Notes under the pieces: generated by a model | Databases searched by the model: none | Seen by the model: the letters and a program-made list of their open reading frames with translations, nothing else | Told to the model about the DNA's origin: nothing | Made by a program: the position numbers and the translations under genes | Shown here: positions 34,618-41,438 of the stretch, piece by piece | Layout of the letters: each line of letters opens with the position of its first letter | Numbering within the stretch: the first letter of the stretch is position 1 | NCBI GenBank assembly: GCA_035550655.1 | Contig: DASZOU010000031.1 | Coordinates: 1 to 64,000, forward strand | Direction of reading: 5' to 3' | DNA length: 64,000 bases | From: DASZTV01 sp035550655 | GTDB lineage: Bacteria; Actinomycetota; Actinomycetes; JAFAQI01

Positions 34618-35113
34618 TCCGCGAGACCTCGCGGCAGTCGAAGGTCAGCTGCACCGGCCGCCGCGCGCGACGCGAGCGGTGGCGCACCGCTGCGGGTGCG
34701 GCTTGCCGGACGTGGTCGAGACGTCGCCGCGCCTCGATGACGGCACCCCGTTCCCGACGCTGTACTACCTGACCTGTCCCCGAGCTCGAGCGGCAATCGG
34801 TCGACTGGAAGCGTCGGGCCTGATGCGAGAGATGACGGCGCGGCTGCAGTCCGACCCCGATCTCGCGGCTCGCTATCAGGCGGCGCACGAGGCGTACCTC
34901 GCGCGACGCGACGAGATCGAGCCGCTTGGTACGTCGGTGACGGCAGGCGGTATGCCGAGTCGCGTGAAGTGCCTGCACGTGCTGGTCGCGCACGCACTAG
35001 CCGCCGGCCCGGGTGTCAATCCGTTCGGCGACGAGGCCTTGGCGCTGCTTGAGGACTGGGGCGACGACGGGCCATGCGTCGTCATCGAGCCGGTTCCGGA
35101 GGAAACCGGATGA
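34610..35113 (+). CDS. DUF501-family protein
   Basis: 167 residues from GTG 34610, overlapping the end of ftsB by 8 bp. Conserved features are CGCGLPDVVETSPRLDDGTPFP followed by TLYYLTCPRA, an RLEASGLMREM helix, and GGMPSRVKCLHVLVAHALAAG with VNPFGDEAL. Cys and His residues suggest metal binding, but function is unknown. It is always found between ftsB and ppx in actinobacteria, suggesting a division or phosphate-metabolism link. Confidence 0.85.
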   Translation: MVDPRDLAAVEGQLHRPPRATRAVAHRCGCGLPDVVETSPRLDDGTPFPTLYYLTCPRARAAIGRLEASGLMREMTARLQSDPDLAARYQAAHEAYLARRDEIEPLGTSVTAGGMPSRVKCLHVLVAHALAAGPGVNPFGDEALALLEDWGDDGPCVVIEPVPEETG

Positions 35114-36039
35114 CCCGCGTCGCGGCGCTCGACTGCGGTACGAACTCGTTGCGGTTGTTGATCGCGGACGTTCACGGTGCGGCGCTGACGGACGTCGTAC
35201 GCCGCATGGAAGTCGTGCGTCTCGGCGCGGGCGTGGACCGAACCGGCATGCTCGCCCCCGAGGCGCTCGCGCGGACCTTCGCCGTGCTCGACGAATACGC
35301 CGAGCAGATTCGGTCGTCGGGTGTGGACGCAGTGCGAATGGTGGCGACCAGTGCGACGAGAGACGCAGGTAACCGTGACGAGTTCGTCGCCGGGGTGCAG
35401 CAGCGGCTGGGCATCGGTCCGGAGGTCGTCACCGGCGACGTGGAAGCTGCGCTGTCGTTCGTCGGGGCCACGCGCGAGCTGCAGGGGGACGCCACGCTCG
35501 CGACGCCGTACCTCGTCGTTGACATCGGCGGTGGCTCGACCGAGTTCGTCCTCGGCGACGCATCCGGTCCGATCGCCGCGCGCTCGGTGGATGTCGGTTG
35601 CGTCCGCATGACGGAGCGTCACCTCGTCGATGACCCGCCTGCCGTTGCGCAGGTGGAGGCGGCACGTGGTGACGTCCTCGCCGCGATCGACACCGTCCGC
35701 TCCGTCGTACCGATCGACCATGCGGCGACCCTGATCGGGCTCGCCGGATCCGTCACGACCGTTGTTGCACTCGCTCTGGGGCTCCAGACCTACGATCCGC
35801 AACGAATCCACCACGCGCGCGTGAGCGCGGCCGAGGTGCATCGCATCACCGAGCAACTACTCGCTGCTTCACGGGCGGAGCGGGCGGCGATGTCCGTGAT
35901 GCACCCCGGCCGGGTCGACGTCATCGGCGGCGGGGCACTTGTCTTGGACACGATCATGACGGCGGGCGGATTTGCCGACGTCGTGGCGAGCGAGCACGAC
36001 ATCCTCGACGGGATCGCCTTCAGCCTGGTCGACGCGTAA
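35110..36039 (+). CDS. ppx: Exopolyphosphatase / pppGpp phosphohydrolase family (Ppx/GppA)
   Basis: 309 residues from ATG 35110, overlapping the DUF501 stop by 4 bp. Sugar kinase/actin-fold motifs: ALDCGTNSLRLLIADV, MVATSATRDAGNRDEF, VVDIGGGSTEFVLGDA and LIGLAGSVTTVVAL. It is the short form lacking an HD domain, like the mycobacterial Ppx proteins, so it probably hydrolyses short-chain polyphosphate or influences (p)ppGpp. It overlaps the next gene by 1 bp. Confidence 0.88.
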   Translation: MTRVAALDCGTNSLRLLIADVHGAALTDVVRRMEVVRLGAGVDRTGMLAPEALARTFAVLDEYAEQIRSSGVDAVRMVATSATRDAGNRDEFVAGVQQRLGIGPEVVTGDVEAALSFVGATRELQGDATLATPYLVVDIGGGSTEFVLGDASGPIAARSVDVGCVRMTERHLVDDPPAVAQVEAARGDVLAAIDTVRSVVPIDHAATLIGLAGSVTTVVALALGLQTYDPQRIHHARVSAAEVHRITEQLLAASRAERAAMSVMHPGRVDVIGGGALVLDTIMTAGGFADVVASEHDILDGIAFSLVDA

Positions 36040-36827
36040 TGGTGGCCGTGCCCGGCAGCGGGTGGACGGGGGACCTGGCGACGCGACGTACGCCGGTGGC
36101 CGGCTCGGCAGAAGATGTGGTCAGTCTGGCGGCAAGCGCGAAGACTCTCGATGAGCTGAGCGCCCGCGTCACCGTCTGTCGCGCGTGCCCTCGACTCGTC
36201 GCGTGGCGCGAAGAGGTGGCTCGGACCGGACGGGCGGCGTACGCCGGCCAGTCGTACTGGGGCCGGCCGGTCGCCGGTTTCGGCCCGGCGGATGCGCGGC
36301 TCGCGATTGTGGGTCTGGCGCCGGCGGCTCATGGCGGCAACCGGACGGGACGGGTGTTCACCGGCGACCGCAGTGGCGACTGGCTGTTCGCGTCGCTGCA
36401 CCGCAACGGATTCGCCCGACTACCGATCTCGGTCGACGCCGACGACGGCCAGGAGCTTGTTGACGCGCGGATGCTGGCCGCGGTGCGCTGCGCGCCGCCC
36501 GCCAACGTGCCCACAACGGCAGAGCGTGACGCCTGCCGCCCCTGGTTGGAACGCGAGCTGGCGTTGCTCTCGCCACGGCTGCGCGTCGTGGTCGCGCTGG
36601 GTGGTTTCGCGTGGTCGGTGGTGTGGCCGGTGCTGGCAAACCTGGGGTACACCCAACCGCGGCCGCGACCAAAGTTCGGCCATCTGGTCGAGGTCGTGAC
36701 GGCGGAGGGGCTCCTGGTGCTTGCCTCCTTCCATCCGAGCCAGCAGAACACCTTCACGGGACGCCTGACCGAGCCAATGCTCGACGCGGTCTTCGCAAGG
36801 ACCGCGGCCCATCTGTCGGGGACCTGA
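36039..36827 (+). CDS. udgB: Family 5 uracil-DNA glycosylase (UdgB), Fe-S type
   Basis: 262 residues. The motif GLAPAAHGGNRTGRVFTGDRS carries the family-5 active-site region, which lacks the usual Asn/Asp and has Ala at that place. HPSQQN is motif 2. Cys residues in VCRACPR, VRCAPP and RDACRPWL fit a [4Fe-4S] cluster. It excises uracil, hypoxanthine and related lesions from DNA. The N-terminal 40 residues are variable, so a later start is possible. Confidence 0.9.
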   Translation: MVAVPGSGWTGDLATRRTPVAGSAEDVVSLAASAKTLDELSARVTVCRACPRLVAWREEVARTGRAAYAGQSYWGRPVAGFGPADARLAIVGLAPAAHGGNRTGRVFTGDRSGDWLFASLHRNGFARLPISVDADDGQELVDARMLAAVRCAPPANVPTTAERDACRPWLERELALLSPRLRVVVALGGFAWSVVWPVLANLGYTQPRPRPKFGHLVEVVTAEGLLVLASFHPSQQNTFTGRLTEPMLDAVFARTAAHLSGT

Positions 36828-36842
36828 GTCCCGACAAGACGG

Positions 36843-36851
36843 TTATCCACA
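36843..36851 (+). other. Perfect DnaA-box nonamer (TTATCCACA)
   Basis: The nonamer ttatccaca in the udgB-ndh intergenic region matches the classical DnaA box exactly. A single box is not an origin; it may titrate DnaA or be chance. Confidence 0.3.
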
Positions 36852-36938
36852 AGTCAAGATCAAGCCTGGTCGCCCCACCGTCGCTGGTAACAGGATTGCT
36901 TTCGCGTAACCGGCGATGAGCGGACGGAGGTGGTCGGG

Positions 36939-36995
36939 ATGCAGGCACTTATCTCAGTGGTAGCCATCGTGCTCCACACCATCGGCTGGGGCTGA
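36939..36995 (+). CDS. Candidate 18-residue hydrophobic peptide
   Basis: ATG 36939 opens MQALISVVAIVLHTIGWG and stops at 36993-36995. A strong ribosome binding site (GGACGGAGGTGG, 36921-36932) lies six bases upstream, and an intrinsic-terminator-like hairpin follows 11 bp after the stop. About 15 central residues are hydrophobic, ending His-Thr-Ile-Gly-Trp-Gly, so it could be a minimal membrane peptide. I do not recognise a family. It is not clearly linked to the downstream NADH dehydrogenase, from which it is separated by the hairpin. Confidence 0.45.
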   Translation: MQALISVVAIVLHTIGWG

Positions 36996-37006
36996 AAGAC
37001 GGTCAG

Positions 37007-37041
37007 GGGCGGCAAGGGAGCTGTCGGCGACCTTGCCGCCC
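37007..37041 (+). terminator. Intrinsic terminator after the small ORF
   Basis: An 11-bp perfect stem (37007-37017 with 37031-37041) with a 13-base loop is followed by a short pyrimidine run (ttctcc). It lies 11 bp beyond the 18-codon ORF and about 100 bp before ndh. Confidence 0.65.
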
Positions 37042-37140
37042 TTCTCCGGTTGGGGCGCCTTCCCATTCGACGTGGCCAGTGTGATCGTTTTCATTGACCG
37101 GCCGCGGTCTCGTCCACAAGGGATCGGGTAGGAACGGATC

Positions 37141-38445
37141 ATGCCCGGACCTCGGATCCTGATTGTTGGCGGCGGTTACGTCGGCATGTATACGGCGCTG
37201 CGGCTGCAGCGCCGGCTCCGCAGCGGCGAGGCGACTGTGACTGTCGTCGGTACGCAGGGGTACATGACCTACCAGCCGTTTCTGCCGGAGGCAGCGGCGG
37301 GAAACCTCGAGCCACGGCATCTCGTGGTGCCGCTGCGCCGCGTGCTCGACAAGTGCGAAGTCCTCACCGGCACCGTCACCGAGATTCGTCACGCCGATCG
37401 CCGGGTGCGCTTCCGCCCTGCGGAGGGGGCCGATCGTGACCTGGAGTACGACATCCTGGTCGTCGCGCCCGGGTCGATTGCCAAGACCCTGCCGATCCCA
37501 GGACTGGCCGAGCACGGCATCGGGTTCCGTACCGTCGCCGAGGCGATCTATCTCCGCAACCAGGTGCTGTCCCGCTTGGACCTCGCCGCCTCGACCCAGG
37601 ATCCTGAGGTGCGGGCGCGTGCGTTGAGCTTCCTGTTCATCGGCGGCGGATATGCCGGGATCGAGGCAATCGCGGAGCTGCAAGACATGGCGAGCGACGC
37701 GCTTCGCTTCTACGACGGCCTCAGCCCGTCAGACATGAAGTGGGTCATGGTCGAGGCCAGCGGACGGATCTTGCCTGAGGTCAGCCTGGACATGGCCGAG
37801 TACACCGTTCGCCAGCTTGAGCGCAGCGGGATCTCGGTCCGGCTCAACACCCGAGTGAAGTCTCTCATCGATGGCGTCGTCGAGCTTGATGACGGCTCGA
37901 CGTTTGCCGCCGACACCGTGGTGTGGACCGCGGGCGTCAAGGCCAACCCGCTGCTCGAACGCAGCGACCTGCCTCTCGACGACGCCAAGCGGGTGCGGTG
38001 TGACGCGCAGCTTCGGGTCGAGGGGGTCGAAGGCGCCTGGTCGGCGGGGGACTGCGCCGCGGTGCCGGACGTGACGAAGGGAGAAGGGGCACTTTGCGGA
38101 CCGACGGCGCAGCACGCCGTCCGACAAGCGAAACAGCTCGCCGACAATCTCGTCGCGACGCTGCGCGGCCGCGCGGTCAAGGAGTACCGCCACGCCTATG
38201 CCGGCTCAGTCGCGAGCCTCGGCCTACATCGGGGTGTGGCGGAGGTGTACGGGGTGAAGCTGCGCGGGCTGCCGGCCTGGTGGATGCACCGTACGTACCA
38301 CGTCGCACGGCTGCCGACCTTCAACCGCAAGGTAAGGGTGCTGGCGGACTGGACGCTCGCACTTTTCTTCCGTCGGGAGATCGTCTCGCTCGGGGAGATG
38401 GCCGACCCGCGCAAGGACTTCGAGGAAGCTGTCGCCGGCGGGTAG
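37141..38445 (+). CDS. ndh: Type II NADH dehydrogenase (NDH-2)
   Basis: 434 residues. Two Rossmann nucleotide folds are visible: RILIVGGGYVGMYTALRL for FAD and SFLFIGGGYAGIEAIAEL for NADH. Between them are TYQPFLPEAAAGNLEPRHLVVP and DTVVWTAGVKANPLLE; the FAD-closing ATG-type motif is WSAGDCAAVPD. The C-terminal 80 residues include amphipathic stretches (AWWMHRTYHVARLPTFNRKV) that attach it to the inner membrane face. It passes electrons from NADH to menaquinone without pumping protons. Its stop is about 10 bp before the tRNA. Confidence 0.92.
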   Translation: MPGPRILIVGGGYVGMYTALRLQRRLRSGEATVTVVGTQGYMTYQPFLPEAAAGNLEPRHLVVPLRRVLDKCEVLTGTVTEIRHADRRVRFRPAEGADRDLEYDILVVAPGSIAKTLPIPGLAEHGIGFRTVAEAIYLRNQVLSRLDLAASTQDPEVRARALSFLFIGGGYAGIEAIAELQDMASDALRFYDGLSPSDMKWVMVEASGRILPEVSLDMAEYTVRQLERSGISVRLNTRVKSLIDGVVELDDGSTFAADTVVWTAGVKANPLLERSDLPLDDAKRVRCDAQLRVEGVEGAWSAGDCAAVPDVTKGEGALCGPTAQHAVRQAKQLADNLVATLRGRAVKEYRHAYAGSVASLGLHRGVAEVYGVKLRGLPAWWMHRTYHVARLPTFNRKVRVLADWTLALFFRREIVSLGEMADPRKDFEEAVAGG

Positions 38446-38447
38446 CG

Positions 38448-39794
38448 TCAGGGCGCCCCCGTAGCCCAACTGGACAGAGGCACCGGACTTAAGATCTGGT
38501 CAGTGTCGGTTCGAATCCGACCGGGGGTACGGCGCGTGACCTGCGGAAACGCCTTCTCGTCGGGCTCGCCGCAAGGCCTCTCGGGGGCTGATGGGTCCAA
38601 AATGGGTCCACGCTGAGCGCGGGGGACCAGCGCAGCCGCCTTCTCCGCGGCGTCGCGACCGACGCCCTTGAGCAGGTGCGTGTAGAGGTCGGCCGTGATC
38701 GCGATCGACGCATGACCCAGCCGTTTCGACACCACGACGAGCGGAACGTCGGCCGCGAGCTGCAGAGACGCCGCTCCGTGACGCAGGTCGTGCACCCGCT
38801 TCGCCGGGAGGCCGGCGCGCTTCGCGATGGCCTGCTGGCGCCGCCACACGTACCGCGGGTTCATCACCGACCCGTCCTCACGACAGAACACCAGGTCGTT
38901 GTCTTGCCATGCCTCACCCCACTGCGCACGGCCGAGATCCTGCTGCAGTCGGTGCGCCATGAGCACGCCGACCGTACCCTCGTCGAGGTCCACCTTCCGG
39001 TACTCGCCGGCCTTCGTCTTCGCTGCTGCCGCGATCTCCGGGCGGTTGTCGACGATCACGACCTGCTGCACGACAGTCAGCGTGCGTTCCTCGAGGTCGA
39101 CGTCGCGCCAGCGCAGCCCGACAGCCTCGCCGCGACGAAGACCGGTCAGCGCGATGACCTCGAAGATCGCGCCGAGTCGTTCCTTCACGGCTTCATCGAG
39201 GAAGCGGCCGAGCTCGTCGGCTTCCCACGGCTCGGCGCGCTTGCGGATCACCTCAGGCAGCTCGACGTACAGCGCCGGGTTGAACTCGATGCGACGCTGC
39301 TTCACCGCGGCCGTCAGCGCCGAGCGCAGCGTCGCGTGGATCCGGTGAATGGTCGCCGGCCCGACCGGGCGCTCGCGGGTGGCGTTGCCCGCTTCGATGT
39401 CGAGGTACAGCTGCGCGATGTGACCGGTGCGGAGCTTGTCGAGCGGCACTGACCCGAGGCCGGGGATCAGGTACCGGTCGAGGTGATCGCGGTAGCTCGC
39501 GGCGGTCGTGCGGCGCAGCTTCCGCTTGCCCGCAAACCACTCCTCGAGCCATTCGCCGGTCGTCTGCTTCTGGTTAACCGGGTCACCGCGGCGTGCGCGG
39601 CGCTTCACGTCGTCGAGGGCATCCTGCGCCTCGCGCTTCGTCGCGAAGCCACCTTTGCGGGCGCGGCGACCGTCATTGCGCAGGTCGTAGAACCAGGACC
39701 CGTGGTCGGACTTGCGAAGGTCCGGGCATCGGCGGTCGAGCAGCCGACCGCTCTCGTCGCGGCAGGTGCACCGCTTGTATGTCGAGCCACTCAT
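38448..39794 (-). CDS. int: Tyrosine recombinase (site-specific integrase)
   Basis: 448 residues from ATG 39792-39794. The N-terminal AP2-like arm-binding region includes CTCRDESGRLLDRRCPDL; the SAM-like core-binding domain is about 80-180. Catalytic residues are the Arg in LTGLRRGEAVGL (about 222), HDLRHG (about 350), the His in KRLGHAS (about 376) and the Tyr in LYTHLLKGV (about 387). The frame continues through the 46-bp attachment core and the antisense strand of the tRNA before stopping at 38448. The last residues are therefore host-encoded, and a TTA codon falls exactly opposite the tRNA anticodon. It is coupled to the upstream gene by a TGATG overlap. Confidence 0.92.
   Translation of the reverse strand: MSGSTYKRCTCRDESGRLLDRRCPDLRKSDHGSWFYDLRNDGRRARKGGFATKREAQDALDDVKRRARRGDPVNQKQTTGEWLEEWFAGKRKLRRTTAASYRDHLDRYLIPGLGSVPLDKLRTGHIAQLYLDIEAGNATRERPVGPATIHRIHATLRSALTAAVKQRRIEFNPALYVELPEVIRKRAEPWEADELGRFLDEAVKERLGAIFEVIALTGLRRGEAVGLRWRDVDLEERTLTVVQQVVIVDNRPEIAAAAKTKAGEYRKVDLDEGTVGVLMAHRLQQDLGRAQWGEAWQDNDLVFCREDGSVMNPRYVWRRQQAIAKRAGLPAKRVHDLRHGAASLQLAADVPLVVVSKRLGHASIAITADLYTHLLKGVGRDAAEKAAALVPRAQRGPILDPSAPERPCGEPDEKAFPQVTRRTPGRIRTDTDQILSPVPLSSWATGAP
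38455..38529 (+). tRNA. tRNA with anticodon TAA (nominally Leu), short variable arm, integration target
   Basis: The acceptor stem is 38455-38461/38522-38528 with a G1-U72 wobble and discriminator A at 38529. The D arm has TAGCCC...AGGC, and the anticodon loop CTTAAGA gives anticodon TAA at 38490-38492. The T arm is gtcgg/ccgac around ttcgaat. The variable region is only about five bases, whereas ordinary bacterial leucine tRNAs carry a long variable arm, so the amino-acid identity is uncertain. The 3' 46 bp are duplicated at the far end of the integrated element, which restored this gene on insertion. Confidence 0.8.
38485..38530. repeat. attL core (46-bp direct repeat, left copy)
   Basis: Identical over all 46 bases to 48560-48605. 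It spans the anticodon loop to just past the 3' end of the tRNA. The sequences diverge immediately outside at both ends, defining the recombination core. Confidence 0.92.
38592..38609. promoter_or_regulatory. Candidate integrase arm-type sites, left end
   Basis: TGGGTCC occurs at 38592-38598 and 38603-38609, an 11-bp period, 62 bp inside the attL core. The same tandem motif occurs near attR at 48426-48443. Here it lies within the integrase coding sequence. Confidence 0.45.
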
Positions 39795-40423
39795 CAGACT
39801 TCCTCGGTCAGCGGGCCGAGCCGGCCACGAGTTGTGGGTGGCAGGAAGCCCCGCTGTCGAGCGCGTGCCACCTTCTTGGCGGCCGAGCTCTTCTCGACCG
39901 TGAAGTGCTTCGCAACCTCCGCCGTGGGAGATTTGCTGCCGCTCTGAAGTGCGGCCGCGTACACATCCGCGACTTCGCGGTAGTGGTCGTCTCCGAGATC
40001 GCGACCCCGTGGCCCGTGCTCTATCGCGTCGCGGATCGACTTTGTCGAGGCCCACCTGCGTTGCAGTGTCGTAACCCACTCTTCCGGCCAATCCGCCTGG
40101 TCGGGATCCTCAGCGAGCCGGCGGTGATCGAGGTGTTCGAGTTGAGTCGTGAGCTGATCAAGGGAGTCGCGAAGCAGCGCGCCCACGGGCAATGAACGGA
40201 CGAGCACGCCGTCGATTCGAGGAAAGGCGACGTTCTCGTTGTGAAGTGGCAGGTGGTTGTGTAAGCCAGATACCTCGTTTTCGTCGTCGGTGATCCATCC
40301 GCGCAGCGAGATCCCCACGGGCGTCGGAACGCCGTGCTGGGCCCGCCACCAGATCTGTATCAGCCATGGTCCGATTTCGGGATCGGGCCACATCAACTCC
40401 GTGAGTAATGGTGCGGTCGCCAT
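39794..40423 (-). CDS. Integrase-operon protein of unknown function with C-terminal HTH-like segment
   Basis: 209 residues from ATG 40421-40423; the start is uncertain because an open frame extends further upstream through the control region. The N-terminal half (IGPWLIQIWWRAQHGVPTPV) has no recognised domain. The C-terminal 60 residues (DHYREVADVYAAALQSGSKS, PTAEVAKHFTVEKSSAAKKV) have the look of a helix-turn-helix common in actinobacterial element proteins. The stop overlaps the integrase start. It may regulate integration or act as a repressor in the divergent switch. Confidence 0.55.
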   Translation of the reverse strand: MATAPLLTELMWPDPEIGPWLIQIWWRAQHGVPTPVGISLRGWITDDENEVSGLHNHLPLHNENVAFPRIDGVLVRSLPVGALLRDSLDQLTTQLEHLDHRRLAEDPDQADWPEEWVTTLQRRWASTKSIRDAIEHGPRGRDLGDDHYREVADVYAAALQSGSKSPTAEVAKHFTVEKSSAAKKVARARQRGFLPPTTRGRLGPLTEEV

Positions 40424-40538
40424 TCGAAGATGCTCGCCATATTGGCTACGCCTCGTCAACACGTTCCCGATTGTCTGCGCCAGACACGGCATTGTCAATG
40501 CGTGGCGCACACGTTCCCGAACGAGCATCCTCCCGATT
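40424..40538. promoter_or_regulatory. Divergent control region with direct and inverted repeats
   Basis: Between the leftward int operon and the rightward XRE operon, acacgttcccga occurs at about 40463-40474 and again at about 40509-40520. An inverted pair tgcgcca/tggcgca lies between the copies (about 40478-40508). A leftward TTGACA on the minus strand with GACAAT 17 bases on is a plausible promoter. This resembles a repressor-controlled decision region. Confidence 0.4.
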
Positions 40539-40772
40539 ATGCAAAGCCGAGAACTCCTGCTTGTTGCGAAGGCTCGACGCATGGCCGCGTCGGGCGAGGG
40601 CCGCCGGGTTCGGCTCGCCGCCGGGTTGTCGCTCCGCGAGGTTGCGGAGTCGATCGGTGGTTCTCCGTCCGGCCTGTGGCGCTGGGAAAACGGTGATCGC
40701 AATCCCCGAGGTCCCGCCGCTGCGGCCTGGGCGCGGCTCCTAAGCGATCTCTCGAAGGAGACAGCCATATGA
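40539..40772 (+). CDS. XRE-family (Cro/CI-like) DNA-binding regulator
   Basis: 77 residues from ATG 40539; longer in-frame readings overlap the divergent gene and are unlikely. The helix-turn-helix spans about 20-55 (RRVRLAAGLSLREVAESIGG then SPSGLWRWENGDRNPRG), the canonical XRE pattern. It lacks a C-terminal oligomerisation or protease domain, so it is of Cro or satellite-regulator size. As first gene of the rightward operon it probably binds the repeats in the adjacent intergenic region. It overlaps the excisionase-like gene by 4 bp. Confidence 0.8.
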   Translation: MQSRELLLVAKARRMAASGEGRRVRLAAGLSLREVAESIGGSPSGLWRWENGDRNPRGPAAAAWARLLSDLSKETAI

Positions 40773-40990
40773 GGAGGTGGTCCACCGCCGAAGTCCGGGG
40801 ACTCGGTGTCACGACTGATCTTGTGACGGCCGGGTCGGTGCTTGGCATCGGCCGCACTGTCGCCTACGAGCTGGCCCGCGAGGACCGGTTCCCGGTTCCG
40901 GTTCTTCGCCTCGGCCGGCAGTGGCGGGTGCCCGTCGCGCCGCTACTTGCTGAGCTCGGCGTGGCCGCGGACTCAACGGATGCCGGATGA
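40769..40990 (+). CDS. Excisionase-like winged HTH protein
   Basis: 73 residues. The sequence AGSVLGIGRTVAYELAREDR, with LRLGRQWRVPVAPLLAELG, matches the small MerR-like HTH_17 fold of excisionases and phage DNA-binding proteins. Such proteins bend DNA at attachment sites to favour excision, or regulate transcription. Position after the XRE gene and near int supports an Xis role. It overlaps the next ORF by 4 bp. Confidence 0.75.
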   Translation: MRRWSTAEVRGLGVTTDLVTAGSVLGIGRTVAYELAREDRFPVPVLRLGRQWRVPVAPLLAELGVAADSTDAG

Positions 40991-41259
40991 CGGGCCACCG
41001 CGTGGGCGGCGGCCTGGTGATCGACCTGCGGCGGTACGTCGACGATCAGCGGTGGCTCGACCTCGGTCGCGAGTGCCCGTGCCTCTCCGTACCCGCCGGC
41101 GTGCGCGTGGTGGTGCTGATTGGGAACGCCGCGGGTCAGACGGGCGTCGAGCGGATCGCACCCGCGCTCGATGCTGCTCGGCGGGTCGACGTCAAGGGCA
41201 CCGACGAGCGCGGCATCGCCGCCGTGGTCCGGGCGCTCCGCGTGCGGGATGCGGCATGA
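40987..41259 (+). CDS. Element-encoded hypothetical protein
   Basis: 90 residues. A mixed alpha/beta sequence with LVIDLRRYVDDQRWLDLGREC and VRVVVLIGNAAGQTGVER; no family recognised. The regular secondary-structure pattern, 4-bp overlaps with both neighbours and ordinary codon use support a real gene. A small Rossmann-like or STAS-like fold is possible but unproven. Confidence 0.55.
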   Translation: MTGHRVGGGLVIDLRRYVDDQRWLDLGRECPCLSVPAGVRVVVLIGNAAGQTGVERIAPALDAARRVDVKGTDERGIAAVVRALRVRDAA

Positions 41260-41438
41260 GGCGGCTACATCTGGTCCCGGACCACGCGGACGAGCAGGCC
41301 GCGGGTGACGCCGTCGTACGGACGGCGGACGGCGCTCCTGAACGCCGTACGGAAACGATGGACGGCGTCGTACGGACGATCACGTCGGCGCCGAGCATCC
41401 GTCTGCGGCGAGTGGAGCGGCTGCGGGGTGCATCGTGA
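41256..41438 (+). CDS. Small element-encoded ORF
   Basis: 60 residues from ATG 41256, overlapping the previous stop and the next start by 4 bp. Arg-rich and low in complexity (RRLHLVPDHADEQAAGDAVV, then a run of short charged repeats with VVRT twice). The DNA contains a repeated cgtacggac motif. No domain recognised; the coupling on both sides is the main support. Confidence 0.45.
   Translation: MRRLHLVPDHADEQAAGDAVVRTADGAPERRTETMDGVVRTITSAPSIRLRRVERLRGAS

Noticed and set aside
36843..36851. Possible replication origin at the perfect DnaA box
   Set aside because: A single box without an AT-rich unwinding region or dnaA/dnaN neighbours is not an origin.
41340..41400. CRISPR-like repeats (cgtacggac motifs)
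   Set aside because: The copies are short, irregularly spaced and inside a small coding frame; no CRISPR array or cas gene was seen anywhere in the window.
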